A stretch of DNA of 64,000 nucleotides from Atrina japonica (GCA_030159075.1 BROG01000132.1:558001-622000); one strand, 5' to 3'; positions 13,416 through 25,878 are shown, numbered from the stretch's first letter. Notes: generated from the letters alone by a model not told the origin. Numbers and translations are program-made.

Positions 13416-14993
13416 CAACCTTGTAACAGCCTAGATATGATGGTTTACTGGCATCTGAATATTCAAATAAAAAATAAAAATAATGCCAAAAATGTCTTAC
13501 CTATGATTTGGCAACAATTTTAGCAAGAGAAGTGAGCACATTATGGCAAGGGGCAGAAAATGTCCTGTACATACATTGGATTTAAAATACCATACCTACC
13601 AACTTTGAGTAGCTGAAAAGTGGAACAATCAGCCGGAGGCATGGCAAAATCCTTTAAAAACAACAAGCTGGTATTTATTTGCAGTTAGTATTAAAGATGG
13701 AATTTTAAAATTATTTTTTGTATGTTTTGAATGATCATAAGGTAATGTTTAATTTTGATGAAATTGTGAATGTGATTGTGGTTTTAGCCATTATGTAAAA
13801 CAACCGGTGAATGTTAAAGTGTGCAACCTCACCAGACAGCATCAACATTACGATGATACAATGACAAAGCTGCACTCGCATCAAGGCAATGCTTAGTTCA
13901 TATTAACCAATAACTTGAATAAGGTGTAGCCTAGGCTATATAACCTATAGTATAGGGTGTAACAACAGTTGTTTGGCCATATTTCCTGGTTGTCATGTTT
14001 TAATGAAAAAGAATAAATAAAAATGAAGGGGTTATGAGCAAGGCACATTTAGATGGTCCTGTCCACATCTGGCACATGTAGGGCCTACAAGTACAAGAAG
14101 TCTATCTCAGTACGACAGTCAGTATCTGTGACTGTGGTTCAACTCGGTTAAAGTAACATCATTTTTTTCAAAATTGATTGATCTAGGACAAGTACAGAAA
14201 TGCATATATAAACGACGTATACCATATATCATTCAGTAGAATTTCATGTCAAATGTATAAAATGGAAAAAAGATGTCACTTACTTTGCTTCTACAACTTA
14301 CTTTGTTTCTCCTAACCGGAAACCGTGAGTGTGTAATATCTAGAATGTCATTTTGTAGCGTCGCGCGGGACAAAATCCGGTTTTGTTTATTATGTATCAG
14401 CAATATATACAGCTTACAAGCTAGGGTTTGTATATTGTTGATTATATAATTACTATGTATATACATAAGACATATCACATTGCTTGATATTATGAACACG
14501 TTTCCTTAAACTTTTATCTTTGATGAAATTTGAAACAAAAAACTTCTTTCAGAAATCGTCAACCTAGATCTAGCATGGCAAGAATAAATTCAATTTTTGA
14601 TTTTTCGCTATAAGGAAGCCGTCAGTTTACAGCACTTCATTAAATTTTATTTATTTTATTTTATTTATTTCTTTTGTCTAACAAAAAGCATTTGTTGATT
14701 CGTCTGAAAAACAAAATAGCAAGTACAGCTTCGCCATCTCGCGAAATCCAAGCCAACTGAATGCTGCGCGGAAAAGATGCGCGTACGATTTGAGTTGAGA
14801 AACAAAATGGCGACTGCTCTCACTTGAATTTCAATGGAACTAATTCATGTACCACGTGATACCCGATAACGTTTGGTGATGTGACGTAACTCTACGTAAT
14901 CTTCGTGAAAAGATGTATTTTTAAAAATAGATAAATAAATAACTACATTTTCAATGAAGTGTTTATATGATGCTTGCTGATTTTGTCATTTGC
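13416..14993. other. Non-coding stretch
   Basis: No gene, RNA or clear mobile element is recognised. The region is A+T-rich with short low-complexity runs (tttattttattttatttattt near 14,648). Confidence 0.5.
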
Positions 14994-15405
14994 ACAACAT
15001 ATGAAGATTTCATATACAGAGGTAAACTACTCACTGACAAATTATTGACACAGGGATATCGAAAACCGCGTTTATGTCAACGTTCCGCAAATTTTATGGT
15101 CGGTATAATAGTCTTGTTTGCGACTACTCTGTTTCACTAAGTGAAATGTTGAGTTGCCTTTTCGTTGGCGGTTGTTGAGACGTCTGTACCAATTGTGACG
15201 AGGATTCACTCCTCACGTGTTTCATTGGACTTGACTGTGGACTCACGGCGGGTGTGACCGGTCGACAGGGGATGCTTACTCCTCCATGGCACCTGATCCC
15301 ACCTCTTGGTTTCCAGAGGTCCGTGTTTGTCCATTTTTACCGGATTTGTATCTAAGTCCTGGACATCCTATTGATTTATACTTTGGTATCTGAGATTTTT
15401 ATTAT
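14994..15405 (+). pseudogene. Penelope-like reverse transcriptase C-terminus plus 3' tail (relic)
   Basis: The first part translates, with frame breaks, to the end of a reverse-transcriptase-like protein (TYEDFIYRGKLL, then FRKFYGRY and a cysteine stop), followed by a conserved non-coding tail containing gaccggtcgacaggggatgc, ggcacctgatcccacctctt and tactttggtatctgagattt. The same tail occurs at more than a dozen sites, always ending at 'ctgagattt', as expected for 5'-truncated retroelements. Family assignment to Penelope-like elements is inference from the more complete copies at 53,285 and 57,040. Confidence 0.65.
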
Positions 15406-15744
15406 TTAGCCTATATTGATCCATATTATATTCTATGAATCAGTCTTTGATGAAAATGTGTATTCAACTTACTGCCGTGTTAGTTTGGCATATATGGCGC
15501 TCCTACTAGATCGAGGTAGTTGACTTTGCGTTGACTTCCCCGTTTAGCGTGGTCGACAGAGCACCAGACGTTTACACCATGCACAGTTTCCAACTGTTCA
15601 AGTCCTTTGGAGGATTTTTGTCTCTGCTACATTTGGTGGTCAGAGAGCCCCTCCAATGTTTTGGTACAGAGAGTTAGAGTTAGGTCAACCTACAAAACAC
15701 AGACACCAAAGCATTGATAAAAGAAATTTTGATGTTATATACAA

Positions 15745-15912
15745 ATCACGTGAAAATTGGACATGTACAGGAACCTCTGAGAATAAAGAAGTGGGATCAG
15801 GTGCCACGGAGGAGTAAGCATCCCTTGTCAACAGGTCTATCACCTCTGCCGTAAGTCCACATACATGTAATTCAACAAATTAATCAGTCAAACTCTGCAA
15901 ATATAAAAAATC
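15745..15912 (-). mobile_element. Penelope-like 3' tail fragment
   Basis: Minus-strand copy of the tail (gtgggatcaggtgccacgga on the plus strand), heavily diverged. Confidence 0.5.
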
Positions 15913-16210
15913 TCAGATACCATTTCTAGTTTTTTTAAGTGATTCTAATTGAATAATATTGTCAGTTCTTAAATTTTCTCCAATATTTTTTATATTTTGC
16001 AATAATGTTTTTTCTTCTTTGGATTGCTTTTTCTTTTTATATGAGACATATGGAATTGTTTTAACTCTTATTTCCATAATTAAAGTTTCAAAAAATAACT
16101 GTTCTTTGTCCATTTTGATTCCATACTTTTTACCCTTAATATATGAAATGTTTGCCAGTTCAGCTTTTGGATATACTTGTCCTTGAAATGTAATCCCTTA
16201 TAAACATTCG
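15913..16210 (-). pseudogene. LINE ORF2 fragment between endonuclease and RT
   Basis: The minus strand has an open segment with FFETLIMEIRVKTIPYVSYK followed by a lysine/glutamate-rich coiled segment (KKKQSKEEKTLL). This matches the linker between the apurinic endonuclease and reverse transcriptase of L1/Tx1- or Jockey-type LINEs as I know them. Both ends are missing, so it is a dead fragment. It is probably the same LINE family as the relic at 20,494. Confidence 0.5.
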
Positions 16211-16584
16211 GAATTTTGCAAAGGTAATTTTACAATACACATATTTTCGAGCATTGTTGTCAACCAAGCCCATGAGATAAATAATGGTGTTGATTACGGT
16301 GATGTGCTGTTGGTGATGCTATCGGCATAACACAAATTCCAGTTGCTCTTAGTCGGATTTATTAACGAGTTTTCATCAATCTAAAATAGGAAAGAGTGTA
16401 CTGACCTGTATGTATTTTATACAAAAACGTTGTGGATGGCCGAGTTACTGAGACGATATTAAAGATTTCAACCACGGGAACAAGGCAATGGAAAATAATC
16501 TAATTGAAAGTTTGGTTGGAGGCGATATATCAGTTTTCTATGAACATTGAACAAAAACAACTTACTCTATTTTAGTAAAGATGA

Positions 16585-16700
16585 AGAAGTACCAATGGGT
16601 AATCCAAACTCCACGTCCATTAGAATACAATAAATGTGATATACAATGGTCTCAACACGAAGAACAATTGCGAAACTTCAACTGGTTGGGACCTTTAGTG
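16585..16700 (-). mobile_element. Dispersed repeat B fragment
   Basis: The plus strand reads gtaccaatgggtaatccaaa then ggtctcaacacgaagaacaa. The same order occurs at 27,365, 50,205 and 50,925. In the 51-kb copy this text follows the end of a reverse-transcriptase relic on the minus strand, so it is probably that subfamily's 3' tail. Confidence 0.5.
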
Positions 16701-16849
16701 CTACGACAAAATCAGACTCTATTGCTACAAAGTCAACGCTTGACAGTCTGAAGGATTGCAACTTATTTTTCAAGTTATTGAAATCCTGCCAAAGTACAAA
16801 ATGTGATTTGAAAGGTTTTCTTCAAAATGGAAATCAGAAATATAAAACA

Positions 16850-16930
16850 TTTCAGATACCAAAGTATAAATCCTTAGGATGTCCAGGATATAGATACAAA
16901 CATTCACCACAGCACTATCATGGGTCTAAA
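16850..16930 (-). mobile_element. Penelope-like 3' tail fragment
   Basis: The segment starts tttcagataccaaagtataa and continues through aggatgtccaggatatagat, the inverse of the conserved tail end. Confidence 0.6.
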
Positions 16931-17030
16931 TTTTGGCGCCAAATCACAACTACTGATCATTGAATATGCTGCATAGTAAGCCAGTTGCAGAAATACTAAT
17001 AGCAGACGGGACAGTCATGGTAAATTTAAA

Positions 17031-17071
17031 AATGCCCCAGGCGGGTTTATTAAAACCCTACTGGGGCATTC
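17031..17071. other. Perfect-stem hairpin / cruciform
   Basis: An outer stem aatgccccag/ctggggcatt encloses gggttt/aaaccc with an 'att' loop, together about 40 bp. It may be the core of a very short palindromic MITE. No T-run or gene context suggests a terminator. Confidence 0.6.
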
Positions 17072-18195
17072 AAAACATTTGGCAATTATTCTATTATAGC
17101 GATATGAGGTGTCGTAGGTGAAAAATTTACATGTCCATTTTATGTGATATTCTATCTCATATATATTCCAAAGAGACCGTCTGGTGGTCAGAATAACAAA
17201 TGCATGTGCAAAATTGCAACAATCTTTTCAAACGTAACCCGTCGTATCGGTTATTTTTTTCCGCCATACTTTGAGCATTGCAATTGATTTTCGGTAATTT
17301 TTTACGAAGATTACCGAGTGACCAATAAACAAGTGCTATTTGCAGTTAATATACATTCTATTCTTATTATTCTTTGCGTTTATTTTCGTACATCATCATT
17401 TCATACCTAAATCAAGCAAAGTTTGTCTTTCAAAACATTCGTTTCTGAAATTGTCCACGTGCCAGGTATATCTCGGGTGTTCTCGACCCATTTCAAGTCG
17501 TACCATCGCATTCTCGGCTTAATCAATCTGGCACATATGATCATGAACTGCCCAACTCCGTCGGACATGGCGGCACGATTCTAAAACATGAGGTACGCAT
17601 ACTTTTTCACATTTTTATTGTTTTGATTTTGTCAACGTCAGCATAGGTAACATTAAAGATAGGAACATTTTCTTTTAGTGACCTGATATATTTATTCATA
17701 TATTCATCCGATTTTCTTCAGGCATTTAAAATAGCGCTGAAAAGCATATGTTTTACTTAATACATGCACTTTCCAATCAAAATCACGTCCTGTATTTTAA
17801 AAATAAATATTAAACACATAAAAACCAACCGACTTTAACATAGTCCGTGCGCGATAAGGACCGAGGTCCCCTGATCGAATTACGAAGTACATTTGATATG
17901 GCGAAAAAGTTTATATGGAAGGTCATTGCATATGGAAATACAGCTGGATTTGTTTAAGGTACGGGAAAACTTAAATTCTAATAAAACAAATAACTTTGAA
18001 AAGAAGATCTTTTACAATGTTTCACGTGTTTGATCATATATTAGAACACATATTTTATCATATTCTCGACTATATGTCAGGGGACAAAAACAATTACTGT
18101 GACAGCTTATATCGCTTTAAGGTTATTTTACATTATATCGAGTCGAGCCTTAAATAGAAGAAAAACAGGAATCTGTTACAAGTGTATGAAGTATC
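17072..18195. other. Non-coding stretch
   Basis: No gene or repeat family is recognised. Short open frames here lack codon or motif support. Confidence 0.45.
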
Positions 18196-19296
18196 AGTCT
18201 TCAACCATCTGTGTAGCCGTGTATAAAGAATTGCTTTTGGTAAAGGTAAATTGTCACTGGATTCTAGTTCATGACATTGTGACAACACTAAGTCCTCAAT
18301 GTAGAACACTGCCCTTGTTCTCTGCATTCATAGGCTGTGGCATAGTTTGCTGGTTTGATGGTCAAGGCAGAAAAAAGCATATAATGTGTTAGAGGAAGTT
18401 TATCATAGATTCTGTTACAAGGAACGATATGAACTCCATGAGGAATTTTTAGTAATTGTTTATGATCATGTAATGTGTTAGAGGAAGTTTATCATAGATT
18501 CTGTTACAAGGAACGATATGAACTCCATGAGGAATTTTTAGTAATTGTTTATGATCATGTAATGTGTTAGAGGAAGTTTATCATAGATTCTGTTACAAGG
18601 AACGATATGAACTCCATGAGGAATTTTTAGTAATTGTTTATGATCATGTAATGTGTTAGAGGAAGTTTATCATAGATTCTGTTACAAGGAACGATATGAA
18701 CTCCATGAGGAATTTTTAGTAATTGTTTATGATCATGTAATGTGTTAGAGGAAGTTTATCATAGATTCTGTTACAAGGAACGATATGAACCCCATGAGGA
18801 ATTTTTAGTAATTGATGTGTTAGAGGAAGTTTATGTGTCCCCATGGATTCTGATACAAAGATTGATATGAAGCCATGAGGAAGTTTTAGAAATTGTGTAT
18901 GATCAATCTAGTTCAACCAACCATGTGAATGAGACTCGTCTCGACTTATTTGTACGGAAGCAGTGGTGTTAGGAATCTATTCTATCTTTAAGAACACTTT
19001 AAGAGATTGAATATGGAAGCAGGTCATACTTGGCTCCAGTTGTTATGACGTCTTCAACAGTTGTCATCTCTAGCTGCATGGGGTTTGGTAAAAAGAAAGA
19101 ATGTAAGGAATCCGCACTGGACAATTTTGTTGACTATGGCATGATCTTGTCAAGAACTCTTTTGGTTGTAAAAGAAGTTGTTCCCGTACTAGTAAATGTT
19201 TTCGATTTAAGCTGCCAAGCACGGCTTTATTGTAACTCCCAAGGAATCAATAACTCAGCTTGTGATCGTATAGATTTTATTGAACAGCAAGTGTGA
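18196..19296 (+). pseudogene. Relic of an uncharacterised multicopy invertebrate protein
   Basis: The plus strand encodes WILVHDIVTTLSPQCRTLPL followed by FSAFIGC and GQGRKK. This resembles a conserved stretch (LGPERxxALPxFHAFTGCD...GRGKK) in multicopy proteins of unknown function in marine invertebrates. After a stop, HEEFLVIVYDxxSS and VNETRLDLF continue the same family across stops and frame changes, and a cysteine-rich end (CQARLYCNSQGINNSACD) closes it. The match rests on memory of the family. An 89-bp segment inside it is amplified five times. It is clearly inactive. Confidence 0.5.
18383..18900. repeat. 89-bp tandem repeat, five full copies plus a diverged one
   Basis: Units starting aatgtgttagaggaagttta begin at 18,383, 18,472, 18,561, 18,650 and 18,739. 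The first four are essentially identical, the fifth has ccccatg and a deletion, and a sixth (from about 18,815) is diverged and matches the ancestral coding context. The amplification looks recent. Confidence 0.95.
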
Positions 19297-19299
19297 CAT

Positions 19300-20490
19300 C
19301 AATAACACATACAGGCGACAGTAGCTCGTGTCAAAATGGCTGTCTCTCTCTATGCTAGTCTCTAAAACCCTGGTGACTATATACGAATGTCAATTCCGAA
19401 CAACGTAGAACTCCAGTATTCTAGAAGCTTCTCCCGCTTTGAAACCAAAAAAAAACAAAAAAAAAAAAACAGAGAAATGCGGGTGCCGTACCCATCAAAA
19501 TCTGTCAACGTTTCACCTTTTGTAACCTTTTGACACCATCTAAATAGTGCAGTTTTAGTACGTTATATTATTTAACATTAAAATCGAAAATGCCGAAATT
19601 TGTTTACCAAGGACGACAGTGACAGATAATGACCTATGTAACTTTGTTGCTGAAATAATATCCAAACATCAATTTCTACATTCATATTCAACCCTTATCA
19701 TTAAATTTGATGAAGATGTGTTGGTAACTTGTTTGACCGAAACATAAATTTCATTATGTAATTTAATCCCCTGCCCGCAATTTTCACATACAATTTATCT
19801 AGCGCATGTTATATTTTATATCGGGGCACATACAAAAGAAACACTTAAACAACATCTATGGGAATATCATTATTTTAAAAAAAAATGTGGATACGATTTA
19901 AAGATTTTTCGTATAGAAAAACACGAATAGATATAAAGTTACTACTTGGAATTTTATATATTTAGTATACATGTTGGTGATTTTTCCGATATATATATAG
20001 CCAATTTTTGCATTGTTCTTCTAAAAGTATATCTATAATTATATATGTAACGATAAAATCCCCGTTTTGAAAAAGTACTAGCTTATATAATGTGTTACAG
20101 ATTATATTGAATTAAATTCTGAAGTTTACTGCTCCGTTACAGGCGCAAAACAAATGGAATATCATTGCACAAGTGCTTCAGCCTTAATTATAACAATTTT
20201 ATGTATATGTGCAATATTTATAATTATGTTGTTGTCAAATTTATTTGTAAATCTACATATAATGTTGAGCAATTCAAATAAAATAGAAAAAAAAACTTTG
20301 TATCGGATGAGGTATATGAGTATGTGAATGGGCAATGTAACTTCGGACCGCGTTTTCCTGACATTGCTTCATCGTCAACAAATAGGGTAAAGGTTATCCG
20401 AGTGTTTGACCTAGAGGTCAAGGTCAGTGGCATATAATAATTATGTCAAAGAAATATTGCATTGCAATACAACATTTTTTTCATGTATGA
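19300..20490. other. Non-coding A+T-rich stretch
   Basis: An A-rich run lies at about 19,447-19,470. No recognisable gene or mobile element is present. Confidence 0.45.
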
Positions 20491-20493
20491 TAA

Positions 20494-20751
20494 ACTAAGG
20501 TAAACGAAGAAGTACTAGATTATTTCCTAACTTCAGAAAATATCAGTAATTTAATAGTAAACATAGATATTAAAGCAGGATACAGATCAGATCACTCCCA
20601 CATTATATTAGAACTTAAATTTGATGATTTTGTAAAAGTAAAAGGCTTATGGAAATCCAACAATCTTCTTCTTCATGATAAATACTTTATAGAGAGTTAA
20701 AAAAAATATTAAATGTAAAAAAAAACCAATATGCTAATATCTTATATGCTC
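20494..20751 (+). pseudogene. LINE relic: end of the AP-endonuclease domain
   Basis: With one frame the strand reads 'LDYFLTSENISNLIVNIDIK' then AGYRSDHSHIILELKF and KGLWKSNNLLL. The motif 'yRSDHs' with 'kGlWKfNnsLL' is the classic C-terminal edge of LINE apurinic/apyrimidinic endonucleases and the start of the linker to RT. It is interrupted at 20,752 by a Penelope-like tail, and several hundred codons of LINE sequence are missing before the RT part resumes at 21,166. Confidence 0.7.
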
Positions 20752-21165
20752 CAACATATGAAGATTTCATATAGAAATGTAAACTATTCACTTACAAATT
20801 ATTGACACAGGGATATCGAAAACCGCGTTTCATGTCAACGTTCCGCAATTTTTACGGTCGGTATAATAGTCTTGTTTGCGATTTACTCTGTTTCACTTAG
20901 TGAAATGTTGAGTTGCCTTTTCGTTGGCGGTTGTTGAGACGTTTGTACCGATTGTGACGAGGATACACTCCTCACTTGTTTCATTGGAATTGACTGTGGA
21001 CTAACGACGGGTGTGACCGGTCGACAGGGGATGCTTCCTCCTCCATGGCACCTGACTACACCTCTTGGTTTCCAGAGGTCCGTGTTTGTCCATTTTTTAC
21101 CGGATTTGTATCTAAGTCATGGACATTTTATTGATTTATGCTTTGGTATCTGAGATTTTTTATAT
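20752..21165 (+). mobile_element. Penelope-like RT end and 3' tail inserted in the LINE relic
   Basis: A second copy of the 14,994 sequence: aacatatgaagatttcatat at the left, gaccggtcgacaggggatgc in the middle, tactt/ctttggtatctgaga at the right. It lies between two parts of a LINE relic in the same orientation. Confidence 0.7.
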
Positions 21166-21606
21166 TATACTAGATAGGTCTAAAAATCTCTGTTTGCAGC
21201 TTTAGATACTTTGGATTATTATTCACAAATGTCTGGTCTTCGAATTAATTATACAAAAACAAAAATTATCTGGACAGGTTAAAAAAAGTTTAGCAATGAT
21301 GTTTATCATCGTAGTAAATGGAAACTAGATTGGGGGAGGAGGCAAAATATTTTTTCACTGCTAGGTATAGAGTTTTCAAATGAACGTGATAAAATGACAG
21401 AAATGAACTCTAAATTACAAACATCTAAAATTGAAGCATTGTTTAAACAGTGGAATAGAAGAATATTTACTCCAATTGTAGAATAACAGTTGCTAAGACA
21501 TTAATAATTCCAAAATTAATCTATTTTCTTTTATATCGGAGTCAAGATGTGATAAAGTTAAACGAGAAATTATGACTCAAAATACAGTTAGGGGTGGGCT
21601 TAAAAT
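21166..21606 (+). pseudogene. LINE relic: reverse transcriptase palm/thumb part
   Basis: The segment encodes LDYYSQMSGLRINYTKTKII (post-catalytic RT region), then NIFSLLGIEFSNERDKM and a form of 'RRIFTPIGRITVAKTLIIPK', with a few frame breaks. The motif GRITVxKTLxxPKL is typical of LINE RTs. It passes without a break into the 45-bp repeat array through GGLKMIDIKSFI. Confidence 0.75.
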
Positions 21607-22686
21607 GATTGATATAAAAAGTTTTATCATTTCTTTGAAGTGCTCCTGGGTAAATGATATAAAAAGTTTTATCATTTCTTTGAAGTTCTCCTGGGTAAAT
21701 GATATAAAAAGTTTCATCATTTCTTTGAAGTGCTCCTGGGTAAATGATATAAAAAGTTTTATCATTTCTTTGAAGTTCTCCTGGGTAAATGATATAAAAA
21801 GTTTTATCATTTCTTTGACGTTCTCCTGGGTAAATGATATAAAAAGTTTTATCATTTCTTTGACGTGCTCCTGGGTAAATGATATAAAAAGTTTTATCAT
21901 TTCTTTGACGTGCTCCTGGGTAAATGATATAAAAAGTTTTATCATTTCTTTGACGTGCTCCTGGGTAAATGATATAAAAAGTTTTATCATTTCTTTGAAG
22001 TGCTCCTGGGTAAATGATATAAAAAGTTTTATCATTCCTTTGAAGTGCTCCTGGGTAAATGATATAAACAGTTTTATCATTTCTTTGAAGTTCTCCTGGG
22101 TAAATGATATAAACAGTTTCATCATTTCTTTGAAGTTCTCCTGGGTAAATGATATAAACAGTTTCATCATTTCTTTGAAGTTCTCCTGGGTAAATGATAT
22201 AAAAAGTTTTATCATTTCTTTGACGTTCTCCTGGGTAAATGATATAAAAAGATTTATCATTTCTTTGACGTTCTCCTGGGTAAATGATATAAAAAGTTTT
22301 ATCATTTCTTTGACGTTCTCCTGGGTAAATGATATAAAAGTTTTATCATTTCTTTGAAGTTCTCCTGGGTAAATGATATAAAAGTTTTATCATTTCTTTG
22401 AAGTTCTCCTGGGTAAATGATATAAAAAGTTTTATCATTTCTTTGAAGTTCTCCTGGGTAAATGATATAAAAAGTTTTATCATTTCTTTGAAGTGCTCCT
22501 GGGTAAATGATATAAAAAGTTTTATCATTTCTTTGAAGTGCTCCTGGGTAAATGATATAAAAAGTTTTATCATTTCTTTGAAGTTCTCCTGGGTGAATGA
22601 TATAAAAAGTTTTATCATTTCGTTGAAGTTCTCCTGGGTAAATGATATAAAAAGTTTTATTATTTCTTTGACGTTCTCCTGGGTAA
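21607..22686 (+). repeat. 45-bp tandem array amplified from the LINE ORF, about 24 units
   Basis: The unit holds aaaaagttttatcatttctt and ctcctgggtaaatgatat. It is 45 bp, a multiple of three, and stays open on both strands apart from a 3-bp-disrupting deletion near 22,337-22,385. On the plus strand each unit encodes SFIISLKCSWVNDIK. The array begins inside GGLKMIDIK and exits into SWVKRILKDGQSW, both standard LINE C-terminal text, so it is an internal in-frame amplification of a 15-residue segment. It is probably not a functional protein, because the surrounding LINE is broken. Confidence 0.93.
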
Positions 22687-23411
22687 AAAGAATATTAAAG
22701 GATGGGCAATCCTGGCTAAATGTTGCATATTGAACAACATTGCTACACAAATGTCTGATTTTGGAGATAACTTTATAAATAAGAAAATAAAATAAAAAAA
22801 GTTTTTGGAAAGACACCTTTTTGGCATGGCAGAAAATCATGAATAAACAGTTAGAGGAAAATGTATCTGAGGACAATTTCATGTTGTTACCAATATGGTA
22901 TAATTCCAAACTAAGAATCAATAACAAATCTATTTTTATAAAGGAATTGTATTAGGAAGTCGTTAAGTTGATAGGTGACTTTCTTGAAAATAAGAAATTC
23001 CTGACCAAACAATAGTTTCAAATAATATTTGATTTAGACGAAATATGTCTTTTTCAGTTTAATGGAATACAAAGTACAATGTCAAAATATTTGAGATCTC
23101 TTAATATTGATGTGGGAGAATGTTAAGTTGTAAATATGTTTCTATAGATTCCATTTTATCTAATTTCCTTGTTTCCTAGTGATAAGTAATTTGTACAATT
23201 TATTAAATTTAAAAGAGACTATGGCCACAACCATTATTAAATAGAATTACATAGATAATTTCAATTTGAATGTTAAAGAGGTCTTTGAAACCTGCTTCAA
23301 AACAACAGCAGACTCTTCATTACAATGGCTTCAGTTTAGAATACTCCATAGAATTTTACCGTAGGCAGTTATTTAAAAAAAAAGAAATAAAAGTTAATTC
23401 TGAAGATATAT
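22687..23411 (+). pseudogene. LINE relic: C-terminal domain, first part
   Basis: The segment resumes with KRILKDGQSWLNVAY and includes WYNSKLRINNKSIFIKELY, then 'FLENKKFLT', 'FQFNGIQSTMSKYLRSLNID' and 'LQWLQFRILHRILPT'. These are the usual C-terminal landmarks of LINE ORF2, ending just before a cysteine knuckle. It is broken by stops and frame changes and is interrupted at 23,412 by an inserted element. Confidence 0.7.
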
Positions 23412-23871
23412 GGAAAAACACCAGCTTTGTTTACAACATGGGCGCAGACATTTTGGACACCCAAAGTTGTGCGGAGGGTAAAATGAGCCCAGTGATCTGA
23501 TTGGTCATTAAATGAAAAAAATAGTTTTGCCATTAATAAGTGAAATAAAGGTGATAAAAAAGATACATGAATATTGGTAGTACTTTGGAAATTATAGGGT
23601 TGACGGTTGAAAATTTAACAGGAGGGGTCATATGAGAATAGATATTTTCCTTTGGTGCGGAATACTACGAGTTGTAAACAAGTGAAAATTTGAAGTGAAA
23701 ATGCAACGGAAACCTATACTTTTGATTGCATATTTTTGTTATCAAAAATATTGATCTTTCAGCACAGGGTACTAATTTGACCCAGATTTAATAAACATGG
23801 GAGTGACAGTGACCTGAAGTTTTGTAAATTAGCATTGAGGCCTATGGAAAAATATTTGGTGGTGTCTGTCC
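23412..23871. repeat. Left direct terminal repeat
   Basis: 460 bp, starting ggaaaaacaccagctttgtt and ending atttggtggtgtctgtcc. It is about 99% identical to the right copy, implying recent insertion if the two were identical at integration. Confidence 0.92.
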
Positions 23872-25878
23872 TATAGAGAAATGCACATTTGACATATGTA
23901 GGCTGGATAAAGCCTTAAAATAAGTCATTTCTCTCATTTTTATCACCTAGGTTGCAATTCATTCACTTTTACTCATACTTTTAAACAGATTTGAGGGTCT
24001 GTATGAAATGGAGCACCTGTTGGGGTCCACAAGGTGCAAATTTAATAGGTGTGCTGCCTCTACACACATTAATATTCATTTGTTGCATATTGAGATCTCT
24101 TAATTTTATCTGTATGTTTTATATTACACCTAGAACTAATATTTTATCATTTACTGGTCAAAATTCCATCTGTACTTGGAAAATTCAAGTATATCCCACC
24201 CTCTCCTATACAAACATGCACATGTTCTTTGATAAAAAATCATATAGTTATGGTTATGCATAGTGACTAATTTTAGCAAAATATTTTTGAAATGATGTTT
24301 CTATTGTAAATTTTAACTCATTTAAATTAAAATCGGACCTTTTTGAGGTAAAGACTGGTTGATTTTCTTCTTTTGAGGGCAAAATCTACATATTGGACCA
24401 TGTCATTTTACTCGTGCAGTGTATTTTGTACCTTTAGCTCTATATATGTACTGTATCTGAAGGGTAAAAACCATCTCATTTTTAAGAAAAATTGTATTAA
24501 ACTGCATTTCAGCATTTAAGTCTCATCAGTAAAATATTTCATCATGCCATGTACACTGTAAACAGTATAAAAATTAATTTAAATAACCCCCCCCCCCTTA
24601 TGCTAATCTGTACACAAGAATTTCCACATTGTGGTTAGGTCATATTGTGTTAAATTTGGGTAATAGATAATTTGTAAATAAAAAAATTCTTTAGAAATAG
24701 GGCGTTTTAACATTTTTTTCATAATCTATCAACATTTTAACCTGTAGAAGGAATATTTCAATTTCTTAAATCCAGGAAATATTGTCCAATAAGAGATTTT
24801 TTTATCTAATTATCATACTCAAGTACCTGTAAAGATAATTATAAGTATCAATTATATTTTTTTCTGTATTAGCTCATCTAATATTCATTCAAGTTGCATG
24901 TTTTCATAAGTTTTCTAAATTTTCAGTCATGCATTTTTTGTTTGAATCACCTTTTTTTCACCCCCCCCCCCCCTTCCAGCAAATGTCTCTTAACACTTTC
25001 TTGGGGTCATACCAGACAAAAATTAACACCTGATATTGACTTTTACTGGTTTCAAAACTTAGTATAATTAAAATTTGACTTAGTTTTTCATCTGAAACAG
25101 AACTATACATATGTCATATCCTTTTAAAAGCAATTTGACTATCATTTGCACCATTTAAGTGTTAGTCATTTTAAAGTCAGATTCAGTTATCTGCCCTTTG
25201 TATTTAATTACTTACATCATGAGACTGTAATTAAGGGATGAAACAAAACATGGACATGTCTGAAAATGATTACATAACATATTTTTATATAAATGAACAC
25301 AATAAGTCTAAAATGTTGTATGTAAGGGTATCCCCTCCCAGAAGTTTTACACTTTTATTAAGGGTGTACTTCATTCCTTGTCAATAAAAGCAATTTGATG
25401 ATATAAAAAATGACATGGTTTACTTTTAAGTGAACTTCAGAAATTCTTCTTTACTTCTGGTGCCTAATTGGTTCCATGCTCATTAAGCAATGATCCAAAT
25501 TTTAAGTTTTTGTGAAGAAAATGGTATATTTTGTCACTTTTTCCATTATTAAGGGGTACCTTCTACCCTTATTTGATATCATGGTCAATATTGGTAAATA
25601 ATGATATGAAATCATTCAAAATAATGAAGTATATGTGTTACAGACAATTCTGAATGAAAATCATGAAAGAAAAACAGACACCTTCTTCATATAATGCATT
25701 TATTTTGATAATATCAATGAATGGGATTGAGAGGTAGGGGTGTGACACATTATAGACTGTGTTTCTCTTTCATGTTGGGTTCCCATCCTCATTATTAAGG
25801 GGGCTTGGTGTACAGTTAGTGAGATTTCCAAAAAATGCAAAATGACCATTTTTGGCAATGTTTTTGGATAAATCTATA
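23872..25878. other. Non-coding interior of the direct-repeat element
   Basis: A+T-rich with C-runs near 24,588 and 24,961. No protein motif is recognised on either strand. It starts tatagag and ends tctata, a weak inverted pair next to the terminal repeats. Confidence 0.6.

Noticed and set aside
16646..16963. Protein gene starting MVSTRRTIAK
   Set aside because: Its 3' third is a reversed retroelement tail and its start overlaps dispersed repeat B.
21577..22927. Long open frames on both strands of the 45-bp array as protein genes
   Set aside because: A 45-bp unit without stops is open by construction. The unit derives from a broken LINE ORF.
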